A DNA stretch of 64,000 bases from Blastobasis lacticolella (lineage: Eukaryota > Arthropoda > Insecta > Lepidoptera > Blastobasidae). Below are positions 12,401 to 24,698 of this stretch, piece after piece. The notes under the pieces were generated by a model. That model was not told the origin of the DNA, searched no databases, and was given only the letters and a program-made list of their open reading frames with translations. How positions within the stretch are numbered: the stretch's first letter is position 1; each line of letters starts with the position of its first letter. The translations under genes were made by a program, and so were the position numbers. The DNA lies in contig LR990048.1 of NCBI GenBank assembly GCA_905147135.1, positions 9,532,563 to 9,596,562 on the forward strand. Direction: 5' to 3'.

Positions 12401-12568
12401 CTGCGCAGCGCTCTAGGAATATTAAATTGAGACAATGCCAATTATAAAACGGGGTACACGGCCGAAACACGGTCGAGTCGATACTCCACAACGATGGAAA
12501 TGTGTGCGAGGACGTGGAGGTTCCCTTCGTTTCAAATATAAAATGTGGAGATTTTTTATAACTCGTCG
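12401..12568 (-). other. Candidate internal exon of an unidentified gene
   Basis: On the minus strand a 168-base segment starts after TTTCTGTCTACCTACAG and ends GCGCTGCGCAG followed by GTAAGTG, close to consensus at both ends. One frame is open throughout (TSYKKSPHF ... LERCA) in phase 1 on both sides, so the exon would be symmetric. The peptide is Ser/Thr/Phe-rich and matches no domain I know. No partner exon was identified nearby, and the segment could instead be an untranslated exon or chance. Confidence 0.3.
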
Positions 12569-12756
12569 CTGTAGGTAGACAGAAATAGGGCGACGAGTCT
12601 CTCTGCATAACTTACTACATATACAGTCGCTTCCCGACATCTGTCCCTATCTATGTATATATGCACGCTTAGATATTTTAAACTACGCAACGGATTTTAA
12701 TACGGATCTCAACAATAGATAGAGCGATTCGAGAGGAAAGTTTAAACGAAAGAAAA

Positions 12757-12836
12757 AGAAGGTAGGTAGGGTAAGGTAGGGGTAGGGATAGGGTACATGT
12801 AGGGTAGGGGTAGAATAAGGGTAGGGGCCCTCCCCT
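12757..12836. repeat. GTAGGG-type G-rich degenerate repeat
   Basis: About 80 bases are built from degenerate GTAGG, GGTAGGG and GGGTA units. The clustered GGG/GGGG runs could form a G-quadruplex on the plus strand. It is not the insect telomere repeat (TTAGG)n in any pure run. Confidence 0.8.
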
Positions 12837-13549
12837 AAGACGTCACTAGTCTTCTCCGTCAAAAAATATTAAAATTATAAAGTAAGGTTTTTGTTTGTAC
12901 TTTGTGTTGCGACTTAAGATATGGTATGTTTGTAGGTATGACATTAAGTGTTCTTAATAACAAATGCATCTACGGTAGTTTTAATAATTTCCTCTTATTG
13001 TAAATTATTCGTAAATAAACTAAGTTCAAATTGTTACATAAAGCATTACCATCTTTAGATACATTAATGCCTAAATACACAAAAATATACTTCTCACTTT
13101 GGGAATGAGTAAGTAATCAAGCTAACATCCTTTGGGAGATGGCTTCCTTACCCGCGGCCACTGTGATTGATCACTAATTTGGTAAATAATGTAATAACCT
13201 TAACTTCTCAGGGACAATAAAACCGTCAGGGCTGTTTTCGTGACTCCGAACTTACCTGCAAACCGTCCAAGAAGTTAAAGCTAAGTTATTTTCGGCGACC
13301 GTCCCAATATCGCAGGCTATCATTTTTCGAGAAGTTCTAATTGGTGCGATGCAAGTTTGTGTCAGCGTATTTTCTCATTACGGGTCCACGTTTACTACTT
13401 GATAACTACGTGACTGCCACCGTTTGGGCGAGGTGGGCGAACATTTTGTTTTTTAGTAGGGTGGTTAATATTGGACGGCTCATTAATTCTTATTTTGTAT
13501 TACGTACGTAAGCATTATTTTCAATTTAACTAATTGATGGGTGGGCCAA

Positions 13550-13674
13550 ATGAATCTATGGCTCTGTCCTATCCGTGCAAACTATACAATGGCCGTGCGG
13601 TTTTGAGGTCTCCTATTGGTCGGGCAACGTCTGTCGTACGACCGTTGCCAATTAGGACAGCGCCATAGATTCAT
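13550..13674. mobile_element. Inverted-repeat element (MITE-like), 125 bp
   Basis: The left end reads ATGAATCTATGGCTCTGTCC. The right end is the reverse complement with one difference (GGACAGCGCCATAGATTCAT). The inner part also carries facing CAATGGCC/GGCAACG-type sequence. There is no coding capacity. No target duplication could be fixed. Confidence 0.7.
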
Positions 13675-16600
13675 ACGGGGAATAGGGAATATTAAGTTTA
13701 TCGAATTATCGTGACAATTCTAACTTCTTTCAGGAACCTGGATACCGACACCATCACACAATTATCAGTTTTCCTAACCTACAAAATTTAATTCTGTTAT
13801 AGAACTGTAACTGTAACTACATACTAAATATTATACTTCCACTTATATGAAACCATCCCAAAATCAAGAACTGAATTTAATTTACCATGCACTCAGGTTC
13901 TCGACATGAAAATGTTGAAAAACTTTTACAGATGAACGCGAGATCTTTGCAGACACTTTCGCGGAGAAATGGGTTCCTCCCTCGTGGACGAATGTTTGCG
14001 AGCGACTCTAGAATATACAAACACACAGATACGTCTGGGGTATCCGCTCGTGAATAGGAATGCAAGGAAAGCAATAAGAATATTTAACTGAATAACTAAG
14101 AAAAGCATGCCAATCATAGAATTTTATCTTACTTGATGTGCCGTACCGGTATATCTTATTAGTATCTATAAATTTATTTAGTTATTGTAACAGGCAGTCT
14201 CTTTAATTTATTATTGTTTACGTTAACGTTAAATAAAATAAATGAAATTCATGGAATAAAACACCACAAAATCTGTAATTAGGGCGGTTTAAGTTTTTCT
14301 CACAGTTTCGTTGAGCACACCTATTTGACGAATGGAGTTCTTTGCATCTGTATGTATTCAAAGAAAGTTGAATGAGTCATTCGTCTCTGTGACCGAGCCT
14401 CACCGGGGATTTAGAGTCACAGAGAAACAGGTAATGAGAGTCTGTTTTGTCATAGAATATTATAGTAGCTGGAAGCTTTGTTTTGGCATTTCATATAGTC
14501 AAGTAAATGTAATTGCTAGTGTTGAAGTGACGATCACAATTGAAGATCACAGTAACGAATATTAAGAGCGTCACTAAAGGCAAAAATACAAATTAAATTA
14601 AATGACAAGTCATTATATTAGCGATACCTTCGCAAAAGTTTTTCCATTATCATGGCTCGCAATGCCTTTACGGCAGGCCATTTAAAACTTTGTTGTAGAG
14701 AGCCTTGAGCTCAGAAGTCTTCAGAAAATTTCTGTTTTGTCTACGGAAAATCAAGACAAATTGATGTCTTTAAGGTAATTTTATTAATAAGAAGGTTTAA
14801 AGCAAATCGCATTCCCGGCATACAATGGATTTAGCACCGTCATTTATTAATCTCGATTCTCGATTTCCTTTCTTTTTGCATCATACAAAATTCAAACGAA
14901 TTTCTTTAGAATCACTCTCGTCAGTTATTTATGTTTCAGACTTTGTGTTTTACCCAAAGATTTGTGTATTTAAAAAGCAATTTGTAGTTACCTAAAATAT
15001 TAAATCTTAATGTTTTCTATGAAGTTGTGATATTGTTTAAATAAAAGTTGAGTTCAAGCTAAGAAAGTGTTTGCGGCAAATAGGTTTTTGGTACAGTGCC
15101 ACCACCACTTTTACGCACGGTTATGTCTTTGTAAATAACTTGCATTTTCGTTTGTGTGTCGAATAAACAATCTGCGAGTATAAATAAGAGTGGTGGCTCT
15201 GTGCTAATGTAGTTTGTAAATGAATGAAGCGATTTAGATTTAGTTAATTTCAAACGTCTAACGGTAAAAACAAAACTTTTTCATTTACTTTGTTTTCGTC
15301 TGTTTGGTTGACTGTTTGGCTAGCAGTCGGACACTCATAGAAATTAAAATCAAATGCTAAAGATGTAAACGCCATGTATTTTACGCCCTTAGACTCTAAA
15401 CTCTTAATTAAAAAGCAAGCCTTATAGCACAATAAACAAACATATACACGCTAGTAGCCCATAGTTGTAGGTAGAGCCTATCGAGTGCGGTGGCATGATG
15501 CGTGCGCAACCAAAAAGCGAGATGGTTCTTTGTATAAGCATAAGTAATTTGGAAGAAATCACCATGTCGCTAAGCAACGAGGCAGATGCAATAATATATA
15601 TTTACCATTAGCACTCGAACGCTATCGGTTGAACTGTGGTGCAAATATTGACGTTTGCTCTGGCGGGGCACATATTGTATGTGCAAATCCTATTAGTGCG
15701 ATGCAATGAAAATAAAATGTGGGGGATTCACGGCCATAACTGTCACTAAGTATTATTGATACCTCGGCTCCGTGAGCCGGAGGCGGCATTTAATGCCAGT
15801 GTTTGTTACGTAACGGATTAATACTCATTACACGTTGGAACCATACCTAGATACTCGTTTGGGAGCGTACGTGGGCAGTTCCGAAAGCTTTTAGCCAACG
15901 GCTTGTAGACAGTTCTATTAGGCACCCTATTTTTATTTTTATTTTTGTATTATTTAAAGGCAAATTTTATTACAAACTCATTGGCCAAAAATAACAGCCG
16001 GTGACATTAAGTTATTTTTTTTTCGATAATTCAAAATAATATGTCTACCTCCACAGAAATCAAACAAAAACAAAACCCCTGTCTCCAAAATAATGAATGA
16101 AGCATGCAAATGGCCGCCATTTTATATGTGTGCGTGAATTGAGGATTGCCATAGGTATCTACACATAATCGATTTTGCCCTCTTTATTAATTTATGGAGG
16201 AGGTTTACAATGATATATTTAAAAAATCCTTCATTTCAGACTTTTAATTCTTGAATTATAATTAGCAAATGAACGATGTGGTCTCCTATTCCTATGGGAT
16301 AAAGGCGTGTAGTAAAAATTTCATACCTATAATTTTCTCAACTTGCTGGAAGTAAGCTGCGAGTCATTACTGGTGACGCGTCGAAAATATCCAGGGGCGT
16401 GAAATTTAGTCCACTACTTTCACATTCAAACATTAATTTGCTTCAAACAAGAAAAAATAATCACAAACACAAATTACAATAATTAGAAAAAATATTCTGT
16501 TCCTCGGGAAAATAATTTCATACAGAGCAGTTCACTGACCCCCTATCCACAGATAATGACATAGTTCGGTATTCAGCATAGGCCTTGGGCACCAGATACT

Positions 16601-16837
16601 CAAAGCGCTCACGGAGGTAGGGGAAGGTGGCCTAGAACGGGTAAGTTTCGCGAGAGGATAAAAAATATCTAGAAATGTGGTCAATATCTTAGCTTGATTT
16701 AGTTTACAAGATAAGATGTTTATTAAACTTGAAAGTAAAACACTATTTCAAAGCATTTTCTATCAAATATTTTATAAATAGAAGAAATACCTTTAAAAAA
16801 ACCTGTTTTGCCCGCATATGAGCCTAAAACAGGTATA
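13675..16837. other. No gene recognised
   Basis: Over 3 kb of AT-rich sequence with scattered open frames of 60-80 codons on both strands. None is bounded by paired splice sites in a consistent phase, and I see no repeat signatures. Confidence 0.45.
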
Positions 16838-17178
16838 TTTTTTTTTATGTCGTACGGTAGGCAAACAGGCAAGCGGGCCACCTGATGGAAAGTGGTCACA
16901 ACTGCCTATATACATTAGCAAAACCAATAGTATCGCTAATGCGTTGCCCACCTCTATAACACGTTGTTCTGGCAGCAAAAAGGCAAATGCCCCTCCACTG
17001 CCAAAGCCCCAGTTCCCTAAATCCCCACCCCATGGAGCACTGGAAACCTTACTCACCGGCAGAAACACAATACTATTTAAAAGAGTATTGTTTAGCTGCG
17101 GTATTCTGTAAGGTGGAGGTACTTCCCCGGTTCGGCAGCTCCTATTCGAACAGGATATCCCGCTATGCCCTACCTCTC
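16838..17178 (-). mobile_element. Short retroposon R1, copy 1
   Basis: One of three close copies (also 46810-47158 and 59877-60186). Read on the minus strand it begins AGAGAGGTAGGGCATAGCGG and ends in CGTACGACAT plus a poly-A (plus-strand T run 16838-16846). The tail phrase around GGTATTGCTAATGTCTATA resembles the 3' end of the LINE family at 48739-49353. Long open frames on both strands come from composition; there is no RT motif. All three copies share the same 5' boundary, so this is a defined-length unit and not random 5' truncation. Confidence 0.75.
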
Positions 17179-18447
17179 TCTCTGATTAGGGCAAAACGGG
17201 TAGACGTCATAATTTTTAGGATAGGTAAATCAAACTTAAAATCTAATAACTAGTAAAAAACACTGTACTTACCGACTATAGTTTATCATTTCGACTGTAA
17301 GCATTTAATATTTTGTTTACTGTTAAAATGCAAACTTAAATACCTCAACCACCTAACAAAATCAACCTTTCTATTGATGTAATATTAATAGCTACAGGAG
17401 TTGTAGATCAAAATACCCATACTCCTTTGAGGTATTTTTACAATATAGATTGAAATAACAAGTTCTTAATGTAAACCATTTTGTATTAAATTTTTCATAC
17501 AAAACCATACCCGTTTTGCCCAATAGCACATATTTATGTAAAATAAATAAAGACTTCAGAATGACAGGTAATCCGAGATAACTCTGTGTCTTAATTTAAA
17601 CATATATAGCGCTAAAATATAAGCGCAATATTAACAATGTGCTAATAAAAAGGTTTTCGACTAATCAAGGAACAGATATCTTAATTTTTTTTAAGAAAAG
17701 CTTTAAGAAACTTTTATTAAACATACATCCGCCATTAAGCGGGTCCGGTGCCCGAGCAAAACGGATCGAAACTTGTCAATATTCGGCTACTCTCGAAACA
17801 TGCACCCGTCGGAACTACTTATTGACATGACAGCATACGAGCGCTTACCCGTTTTAGGCCACCTTCCCCTACTGAGGAGCCAAAGGATTTTTGAAGGAGA
17901 ATATGCACATCCCTGTGTCGACGTCCCTCAGTTGAGTTCTAAGCTCAGGACCGTGATCAAATTTTCACAGACCGAAGATGAACTGGATGCACACATTCTG
18001 CAGCCGCTTCAATTTGTTTAACAGCTCCTTCGTGGCATCAAGATAGCAGACGTCTTCATAATCAAGCAGAGGAGGAAAAATATGTGTTATTGGTACGAAA
18101 TGGCAGCGCGTTGTAAGACCTGTTGAGTGTATGTCACGTACTTCAAAGAAGATTGTCCCACCTTGCATGCACCCCATTTCTTTAAGGGACCAGGTATTCT
18201 ATTTTTAAATTATGTTGCATCCCCAGAATTGATTGTTGATACAAATGGGACCAAACAGGAAGTATTTAATTTCAAATTAAAAAATAAATTTCCAAATCTG
18301 TATATAAATGACGGAGTTCAGAGGTAACAAACATTAAATAAAAGCAACAAGCAACATACTACCGAATTGAGGACCTCCTCCTTTTTTGTAGTCGGATAAA
18401 AACTGGGTGTGCTTAACAGTTCGAGGCTATACTGAATTACGGCGTGA
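17179..18447. other. No gene recognised
   Basis: AT-rich sequence. Unpaired open frames of 60-80 codons at 17640-18330 show no domain. Nothing further could be supported. Confidence 0.4.
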
Positions 18448-18580
18448 ACGCTGGGTCAACGACTTCTTTTATATAAGATAAAGTCAGACCTCATTTGGAG
18501 TATTACTCTCATCTATGGGCGGGAGCACCGATATGTCAGCTTGGTCCTTGCGCCGTGCAAAAAGTGCCGTGAGATTTGTC
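18448..18580 (+). mobile_element. LINE fragment, same family as 48.7 kb
   Basis: One frame reads LGQRLLLYKIK. After a single-base frame slip it continues VRPHLEYYSHLWAGAP and CQLGPC. This corresponds to TPGQRLLLYKAQVRPHLEYC and the following residues in the copy at 49.2 kb. The frameshift, internal losses and missing flanks show a dead fragment. Confidence 0.75.
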
Positions 18581-19716
18581 CTGCCACCTTAGTGATATGA
18601 AAAAAAAATATGGGATGTCCTTACGATATTTTAAACCACTATTCTTTTAGTTATCTACGTTTTTATTTCGAAGTTCAGTTACGTACCTGTAAAGAGTGAA
18701 TGCTGTAAAATACAGGACAGTTGGCCAGCCTATTACACCGGTAGGCCACGGCTTCAGCCGTTTATATTTTCGTCTGAGATAAATACAAGGGAACAGTTTC
18801 TTATTGCGTGTGACTCATATACCACCACGAGCAGTTTTAATTAGACTAAGTAGGTTGGTAAATATTTGTAAGTGGATAAATGAGGACACTGTAATGAATC
18901 ACATCGGCGGCGGGCACAGTAATGTGGGTAACGTTAATGGAGTCTACACTCCATGATATATACGTGCCATTTGCCTGAATAATAAACTAAGCAGTCCGTG
19001 GATGTTGGACACCGTAGCAACGTAATCGGGACGGATTTAAGTTTAACTTTTGTGAACATCTATACTTAGTATGCAATTTAACACCTCGCTATAGCTAAAT
19101 GTTTCAGTATTTGACTAGAGAAATAAAGAGAAAATAATTAATTGCTTGTCATTTGACGTTTGTCTATACTAGATAGGAGTAGAATCGGGGTAGAGTTATT
19201 TAAATAGAAACGAAGTCACGCCGGCTATCATTTATAAACATACTAGCGACCCGCAGTGTAGTGATAGTGATAGACATAGATGGACGTCCTCCGGCTGAGA
19301 TGATGATGGTGTCTTATATACTGTTTGTAATGTTTTACTAAAAACCATGGACCTAAAACCAGTTTTTCAGTTTTACGACGATTGACGACGTTTCTTTTGT
19401 CATGAAAACCGTTTTGTTGACGTATTTAGCGATGGTGTACCTACATCTATTGGAAAGCTACCGCTGTTCTGCTGAATAATGAAGTTAAGCGTGGATTGCA
19501 TACTGGTTGCGAGAAATAGGAAATTAGATTTCAATAAGTTATTGACTTCATTTTATTACCTACAGGGATCTTTTGTGTTTGCCTTTTATAGAAAATTGCT
19601 GTTACAGATAGAACAAAACAACCAATTGTTTAATGTAAGAATATACGTACACCGTACTTACCGATATTTAGGCATATTTATAAATGGTGTATGAACAATA
19701 TCTGAAATGAGACCAG
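18581..19716. other. No gene recognised
   Basis: Ordinary AT-rich sequence; no exon signals in a usable combination and no repeat that I recognise. Confidence 0.4.
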
Positions 19717-19919
19717 GGGCTCTATTTTTGAATCGCTCGCCTTGATTTGAATGGTTTTCAATTTTGATTTTCTTAATTAAAAATTCAATATTTCTAAAAT
19801 CATCAATACTGAAAGAGTACGGTTCAGAAATAGGGAAAATCAAAATATCGAATGTTTCATGTCGAAAATCAAAATTTAAAATCGTTCGAATTGAAGCGAG
19901 CGATTTAAAAATAGAGCCA
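19717..19919. mobile_element. Inverted-repeat element (MITE-like), about 203 bp
   Basis: The left end runs GGGCTCTATTTTTGAATCGC and the right end is its inverted match, with GCGAGCGATT then TAAAAATAGAGCC. The arms match over about 25-30 bases with a few differences. The AT-rich middle has no reading frame. Confidence 0.7.
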
Positions 19920-21048
19920 ACGATTATTATCTACACAGAGTAACTTGTATCCAGCATCACTGAATTATCTAACCATTTTTTGGCGTTCATATTGCATTGG
20001 GTACCCATATATAAATTGTGATTCCAGTTACCCCTTGCGGAAGGGTTCGCCGCCCAAAATAACAAACTGAATTCCTTTCGATGTCTAAACGCAAGACGTA
20101 AAAAGGTTCCAGTAAAGAACCGTCTAAAATATTCAACACGGCTTTTTGCTGTTTAACCTCTTCTCAGCGAGCGCTTTGCCAATTGATACACTTCCTCCAT
20201 CCTATCTTTGATGCTGATGGTTTTTAAAATCTTCTGCTACTTACATTTTTTGCCCTGTGACATTTGAATTTGTGTACAAGGAAAAACAATTAACGAGAAA
20301 AAGGCAAAACAGATTTTCATATTTCCATTCCGCAATGGATGGCTGAATTTATTACGCTTTAAGCGCTCCACTGTTATTTTATAATTTATGCTCATACTTG
20401 GAATACAATGTTCAATGTGCATACGTTATTAAATTGAATGTTCTATATTTTATTTTACGTAAGAGCAATATTACAGATTTTTATCAAATTATGCTTCATG
20501 TTGTTTATTTTTTTCCAATTTATAAAAAATAACCTATTTAATTAAGCTACTTTGATAAAGGATTTTGTGATTACAAAATACATTAAAGTTCGTGTAATTG
20601 CTTTGTAATACGAACTTTGCAAAAGCAAGGATTGGGTTCCGCCGAAAACAGACAAAAGATCAAAGTTAACGCCGCCCCTTGCGTAAACGAAAGTCGAAGA
20701 ATTTTATAAACTCCCCATCTGGGGCCTAACCTCGTTTACGAGTTCCGACACTTGCTTAAAATTTATAAGAAAGACGTCAATTATACTGACCCGTAGACAG
20801 CTACAGTTCAGCAGGTACCTGCTTTCACAATATTGAAGTTTTGCAAGAGATTTTTTCTATAAAGAAAGGTTTAATGCTTTAGGTACTTACTATGGGTTAG
20901 TTACAAAATCCAATGTAATTCTCGTGGGCATAACGTAACGATTGAAGTCGCGGACAAAAACAAGTGCTGAAAAGAAAAAGCTTTTCAATAGTTTTTAACT
21001 TTTTAGATTTCGGTTATAGAAAATACTGTTCACTACTGGACTGGAGCC

Positions 21049-21365
21049 TGTTCAAGATCAATAGTTTAATATTTTATCACTAGATGTCGCTGCCGGTCAG
21101 TTAGAAGGCGCTATCGAAGTGTTTCTTTATTTTTGTATAGGCTGTGCAGAATAGTTCTTTATAATTCCGATAGATGTTGTTGAATGTATTCTACATCGCA
21201 GTAGCGAGTGAATCTTGTGTTTTTGTGATATGCTATAATGTTGTTTACCTAATATACTATATTCAGATCTAGAATTTTGGGTTTTATTTAGTGCCTATCT
21301 CATAGTCTATTTACTTAGATCAATATCAGATCAAATTTACGTGTTCAGCAGCTAGTGCCTGAACA
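21049..21365 (+). repeat. 5' LTR of the BEL/Pao element
   Basis: It begins TGTTCAAGATCAATAG and ends GTGCCTGAACA. It aligns along nearly its full length with 28124-28425, sharing for example AGATGTCGCTGCCGGTCAG and GAGTGAATCTTGTGTTTTTG. Differences are scattered substitutions and small indels, so the insertion is not recent. The start was chosen so that GAGCC immediately precedes it. Confidence 0.88.
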
Positions 21366-21639
21366 TTTTGGTTCTTACTAGTTAATACACTTTGGCTATT
21401 TCTGTATAAAAATAGTAACTTACAATAAGTATTGTTTAGTTTAACACTTAGAATAATTTTATAAAAAACAAGGGAACGAGAAGTCTATGTCCAATTTGCG
21501 TCAGAGTTTGTGCATTTAAAAGACTTGTAAAATGATATACTTTGCATATCATAAAATTTAAAAGTTACAAGTTAATATTCACTGTGTACTACAGCATCTA
21601 GTTGCGTTTATTTGTAAGGGTTTTTGGCTTTTAAATTTA

Positions 21640-22396
21640 GTTAATAGTTATAAGTAAAAATTGATGGTTTAATAAATAAACTAAAGGATCTTAAGAATTC
21701 TATAGAACGGTCGTTAAATAATTCTAAAAAGAGTCCTTAAGATAGAATAACGTTAGAGTACGTTGAAACTAGGCTCGAAATTCTGGAAAAGGATTGGGAA
21801 TTATTTAGAGAAACTAATTCAAAGTTACATGAGCTTTATGCATTGCTGCACTGGGAGGGATATCCTAACATGCCATGTCATCATTTATAACAACTGCTTA
21901 TAGTCTAAGGACAGATCGCATGTTTGCAAAATAAAATAAAAAAAGTATGTAATATACATGACCTTTATAAGTACGAGGATTTGGTTAAATCTAAACATGT
22001 TGTTGATGAAATTTATGAGAAAACGGAAGATACTTACATCAACTATAAGGCTCAACTAAAAATTAATATGAACAAAGTATGTAAAATAAGTGAAAAGGAA
22101 ATATAAGCGAAATATCCCAATCCCCCTCCAGTATCTTCGCTAAATTATCTACAATTTCCATACCTATGTTTTCTGGGAAGTATTCTGAATGGACCACTTT
22201 TCGAGACTTGTTTCAGTCGTTAGTGCATAAAAATAGTTCATTAGATAATGTACCGAAGTTACATTATATAAAAGGCCATCTGCTCGGTGAGGCAGAACAA
22301 TTAATACGACATACTCCAATAACAAGTGCCAATTATGGTCAATGTTGAGAACTTTTAAAGAATAAATATAATAATAAAAAATACCTATCTAATCTA
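21640..22396 (+). pseudogene. gag, N-terminal part (DUF1759-like), interrupted
   Basis: A diverged frame reads LEYVETRLEILEKDWELF, a coiled-coil-like start typical of BEL/Pao Gag. Further on it reads FSGKYSEWTTFRDLFQSLVH and LHYIKGHLLGEAEQLI, the DUF1759 capsid-like signature. An in-frame TGA follows NYGQC, after which the frame continues ELLKNKYNNKKYLSNL before homology is lost at about 22396. The rest of gag resumes at 25758. Stops and at least one frame change show decay. Confidence 0.85.
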
Positions 22397-22440
22397 AACC
22401 CTTATAAGATATAAATATTTCATTATCTAACTAAACTAAA

Positions 22441-24420
22441 TTAAAAAAGATGTAAAAAACCAGGGCCACGCGGTAAGGTGCCCATCATGGCGGCGGCATT
22501 CCCGCGCTGGATGGCGATACTTAACCGCTGCGCGAGAAAGCTGCCGGCACGTGATTCACCCGTCGCCTCCCTGAGCCGCTTACCAAGCTCCATGAAGAGC
22601 GAGTGTGCGCCCGGGCCCCACGGACCCAGTGTCTCGACACCAAATGCGACAAACTCGTATTGGGCGCCGAGACAACTGTACTTGCCCACCTTCGAGCGCT
22701 CTCGTATCTCAGCCGCCGCGCCAGCCCGTTTAGCGGTTGCCGGAAGATAGGTCGCAGCTAGTGTGTCGGCGCACGTGGCGTCCCACACCAGCGGGCGACC
22801 CATCCTCCATGGTATCATAGACATCCCGTCAGGTCTCTTGCCATCGTCCCGTGCAATGTGTTGAGGTTCCTGGATTGCGGGGACGTTGGCGCTGACGAGA
22901 GACCGTCGCAGGATGTCATTGATCGCGGCGTGACGGGAGAGGCGGCCAGCGCTCGAAGAACAGGCAAGCCCATGGTAACCGAGGCGGTCAACACTCGCTC
23001 CACAAGAAGCACAACTATGCTCGATACAAACCTCGGCTCCCAGCCGGAGACCGATGGCGAGACGGAGAGTGGTCGGGTCGATGAAAGTGCCGGTGTTGGG
23101 GGATGGGTAAGCGTGGAGCCAGTGCCCGGATTCTCGTCTGGCAACTGCTTCCAGCCTGGCGCGGTCTTTTAAAGATGGTGAGATATTAATAAGGGTGTCT
23201 AATATGACTTGAGAAGAAATGTTGTCCCAGGCCTTTTGAATTTTGGGCGTGGGAGGAAAATTTGGGCTCGGTCCAGCTAGCCAGGCAGTTTCAGCCTCCG
23301 CCAAGCACGCGACCTCACAGTTTGTAGCCGCGGGGGCTTTAAGAATATTACCTGTGAGGTCGGACGAGCTATAGATAGAGGACAGAAATGCCGGCAGTGC
23401 TACACTAGAGATTTTGCGGGTTCCCAGGCCACCATACCTAATTGGCAGGGAGGCCTGGGTCCATGCCTGCTCGCTGAGTCTGATATTTGTGATGGATTCA
23501 ATTTGAAATTTTATTACATTATCTAAGTGTTGGATTAGTACAGGGAATTTCCACACTGGGCAGCAGCGGAGCAGGTAAGTAAATTTAGGAACGAAAAGAC
23601 AAAACTTCAGTATGAAGAGGGCCGAATGGCTGCTAATTTTAAGGAGGCGGTCCGAAAATTCATTAAATTTAGAAACCGAACTTGTTAGAAGCGGTGGAAT
23701 GGCCTCGTCGAAAATAGGGGAGCCAAGAAGGCTCAGACTGTCTTTTGTGAGTATTTTTATGTTTGAGGCTACGCTATTAAAATTTTGGATTATGGATTGT
23801 GCCAAGGTTGTGTCTATTTTTTCAGAAATGAAGAGTTCACATTTGTTAAAATTTAGTTCCAAACCAATGAGGTCAAAATTGTGTTTTACCATTTCTAAAT
23901 CAGTTAGGACAGTCTGAGCATCCCCAGCTATGGTACCGTCGTCCAGGTACCATACATTTAATTTTGATTTGACACTGTGGATTATCGAATTTATGGCCAA
24001 ACTGAAGATCGCTGGACCGAGTGGATCACCCTGCTGACACCCCACGGCCGAAAGAATTTCATTATTTTTGTGCAATAATTTTGAAGGACAGTGATAACAC
24101 TGTAGCATAAAATTATAAATCTCCGGAACATGTAGTTTAATTTTATTCAGGAGGGTGTCCCTGTTTACCGAATTAAAAGCATTTTTTACATCTAATTTAA
24201 GTATCACCTCGCACAGATCGTCTTGCGTGAAGGTGCGTACGGCATGGACCGTTGCCTCGCAGCCTCCGCGGGTTCCGAAGCCAACCTGTACGGGTTCGAA
24301 AAGAGACTGGAATTTAGAACGAGTTAGCCGAACACAAATTTTGGCAGCCAATCGCCGCAGGGTGAAACCTACAGCGATCGGTCGTACGCCACCGTCTTTC
24401 TTAGTCAGTGTAGGTATGTG
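22441..24420 (-). CDS. Non-LTR retroelement ORF: reverse transcriptase plus restriction-like endonuclease, 5'-truncated
   Basis: One uninterrupted frame of about 659 codons. It opens in RT motif 1/2 (KKDGGVRPIAVGFTLRRLAA), so the true N-terminus is missing. Numbering from the TTG at 24351: KLDVKNAF carries the first catalytic Asp (54), GCQQGDPLGP is at 104-113, and the catalytic box is YLDD (135-138) where most non-LTR enzymes have FADD or YADD. A CCHC finger follows (C447-x2-C450-x9-H460-x3-C464). Next comes a restriction-like endonuclease core, RPDG (506-509) and WDATC (523-527), then VETLGPWGP and QRLSIAIQRGNAA near the end. Finger plus endonuclease C-terminal to RT is the layout of R2/NeSL-type elements; I cannot name the clade. 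No poly-A is evident downstream. It interrupts the BEL/Pao gag. Lack of stops suggests a fairly young copy. Confidence 0.88.
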   Translation of the reverse strand, partial: HIPTLTKKDGGVRPIAVGFTLRRLAAKICVRLTRSKFQSLFEPVQVGFGTRGGCEATVHAVRTFTQDDLCEVILKLDVKNAFNSVNRDTLLNKIKLHVPEIYNFMLQCYHCPSKLLHKNNEILSAVGCQQGDPLGPAIFSLAINSIIHSVKSKLNVWYLDDGTIAGDAQTVLTDLEMVKHNFDLIGLELNFNKCELFISEKIDTTLAQSIIQNFNSVASNIKILTKDSLSLLGSPIFDEAIPPLLTSSVSKFNEFSDRLLKISSHSALFILKFCLFVPKFTYLLRCCPVWKFPVLIQHLDNVIKFQIESITNIRLSEQAWTQASLPIRYGGLGTRKISSVALPAFLSSIYSSSDLTGNILKAPAATNCEVACLAEAETAWLAGPSPNFPPTPKIQKAWDNISSQVILDTLINISPSLKDRARLEAVARRESGHWLHAYPSPNTGTFIDPTTLRLAIGLRLGAEVCIEHSCASCGASVDRLGYHGLACSSSAGRLSRHAAINDILRRSLVSANVPAIQEPQHIARDDGKRPDGMSMIPWRMGRPLVWDATCADTLAATYLPATAKRAGAAAEIRERSKVGKYSCLGAQYEFVAFGVETLGPWGPGAHSLFMELGKRLREATGESRAGSFLAQRLSIAIQRGNAAAMMGTLPRGPGFLHLF

Positions 24421-24698
24421 GTTTCTCCGCTTATCTCTCGAATTTCCTTTTCGTTCCTTATTTCTTAGTCTACCTCTACCTCTTATATCTAATTACTGTT
24501 ATATCTTATGCTACTTATTTGTATTACCTTTGTATATACATATTTTATGAGTATCCTTTTTTTTTTCTTTTACCAGTTTGCGTGGCTTTGCATTAGTTTT
24601 CTTTTTTCTCTTATTTTTTATTCTTAATTTCTTAATCTATCTTTTATATGTTACATGGTATATTATACAAAATACACTTTAAACATAATTTTCTTAAC

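Noticed and set aside
12757..12836. Telomeric repeat
   Set aside because: Units are GTAGGG-like and degenerate; there is no run of TTAGG.
16793..17253. Open frames of 88-97 codons on both strands
   Set aside because: The same frames recur in all three R1 copies with the same poly-A end and carry no RT or other motif; repeat sequence and not a gene.
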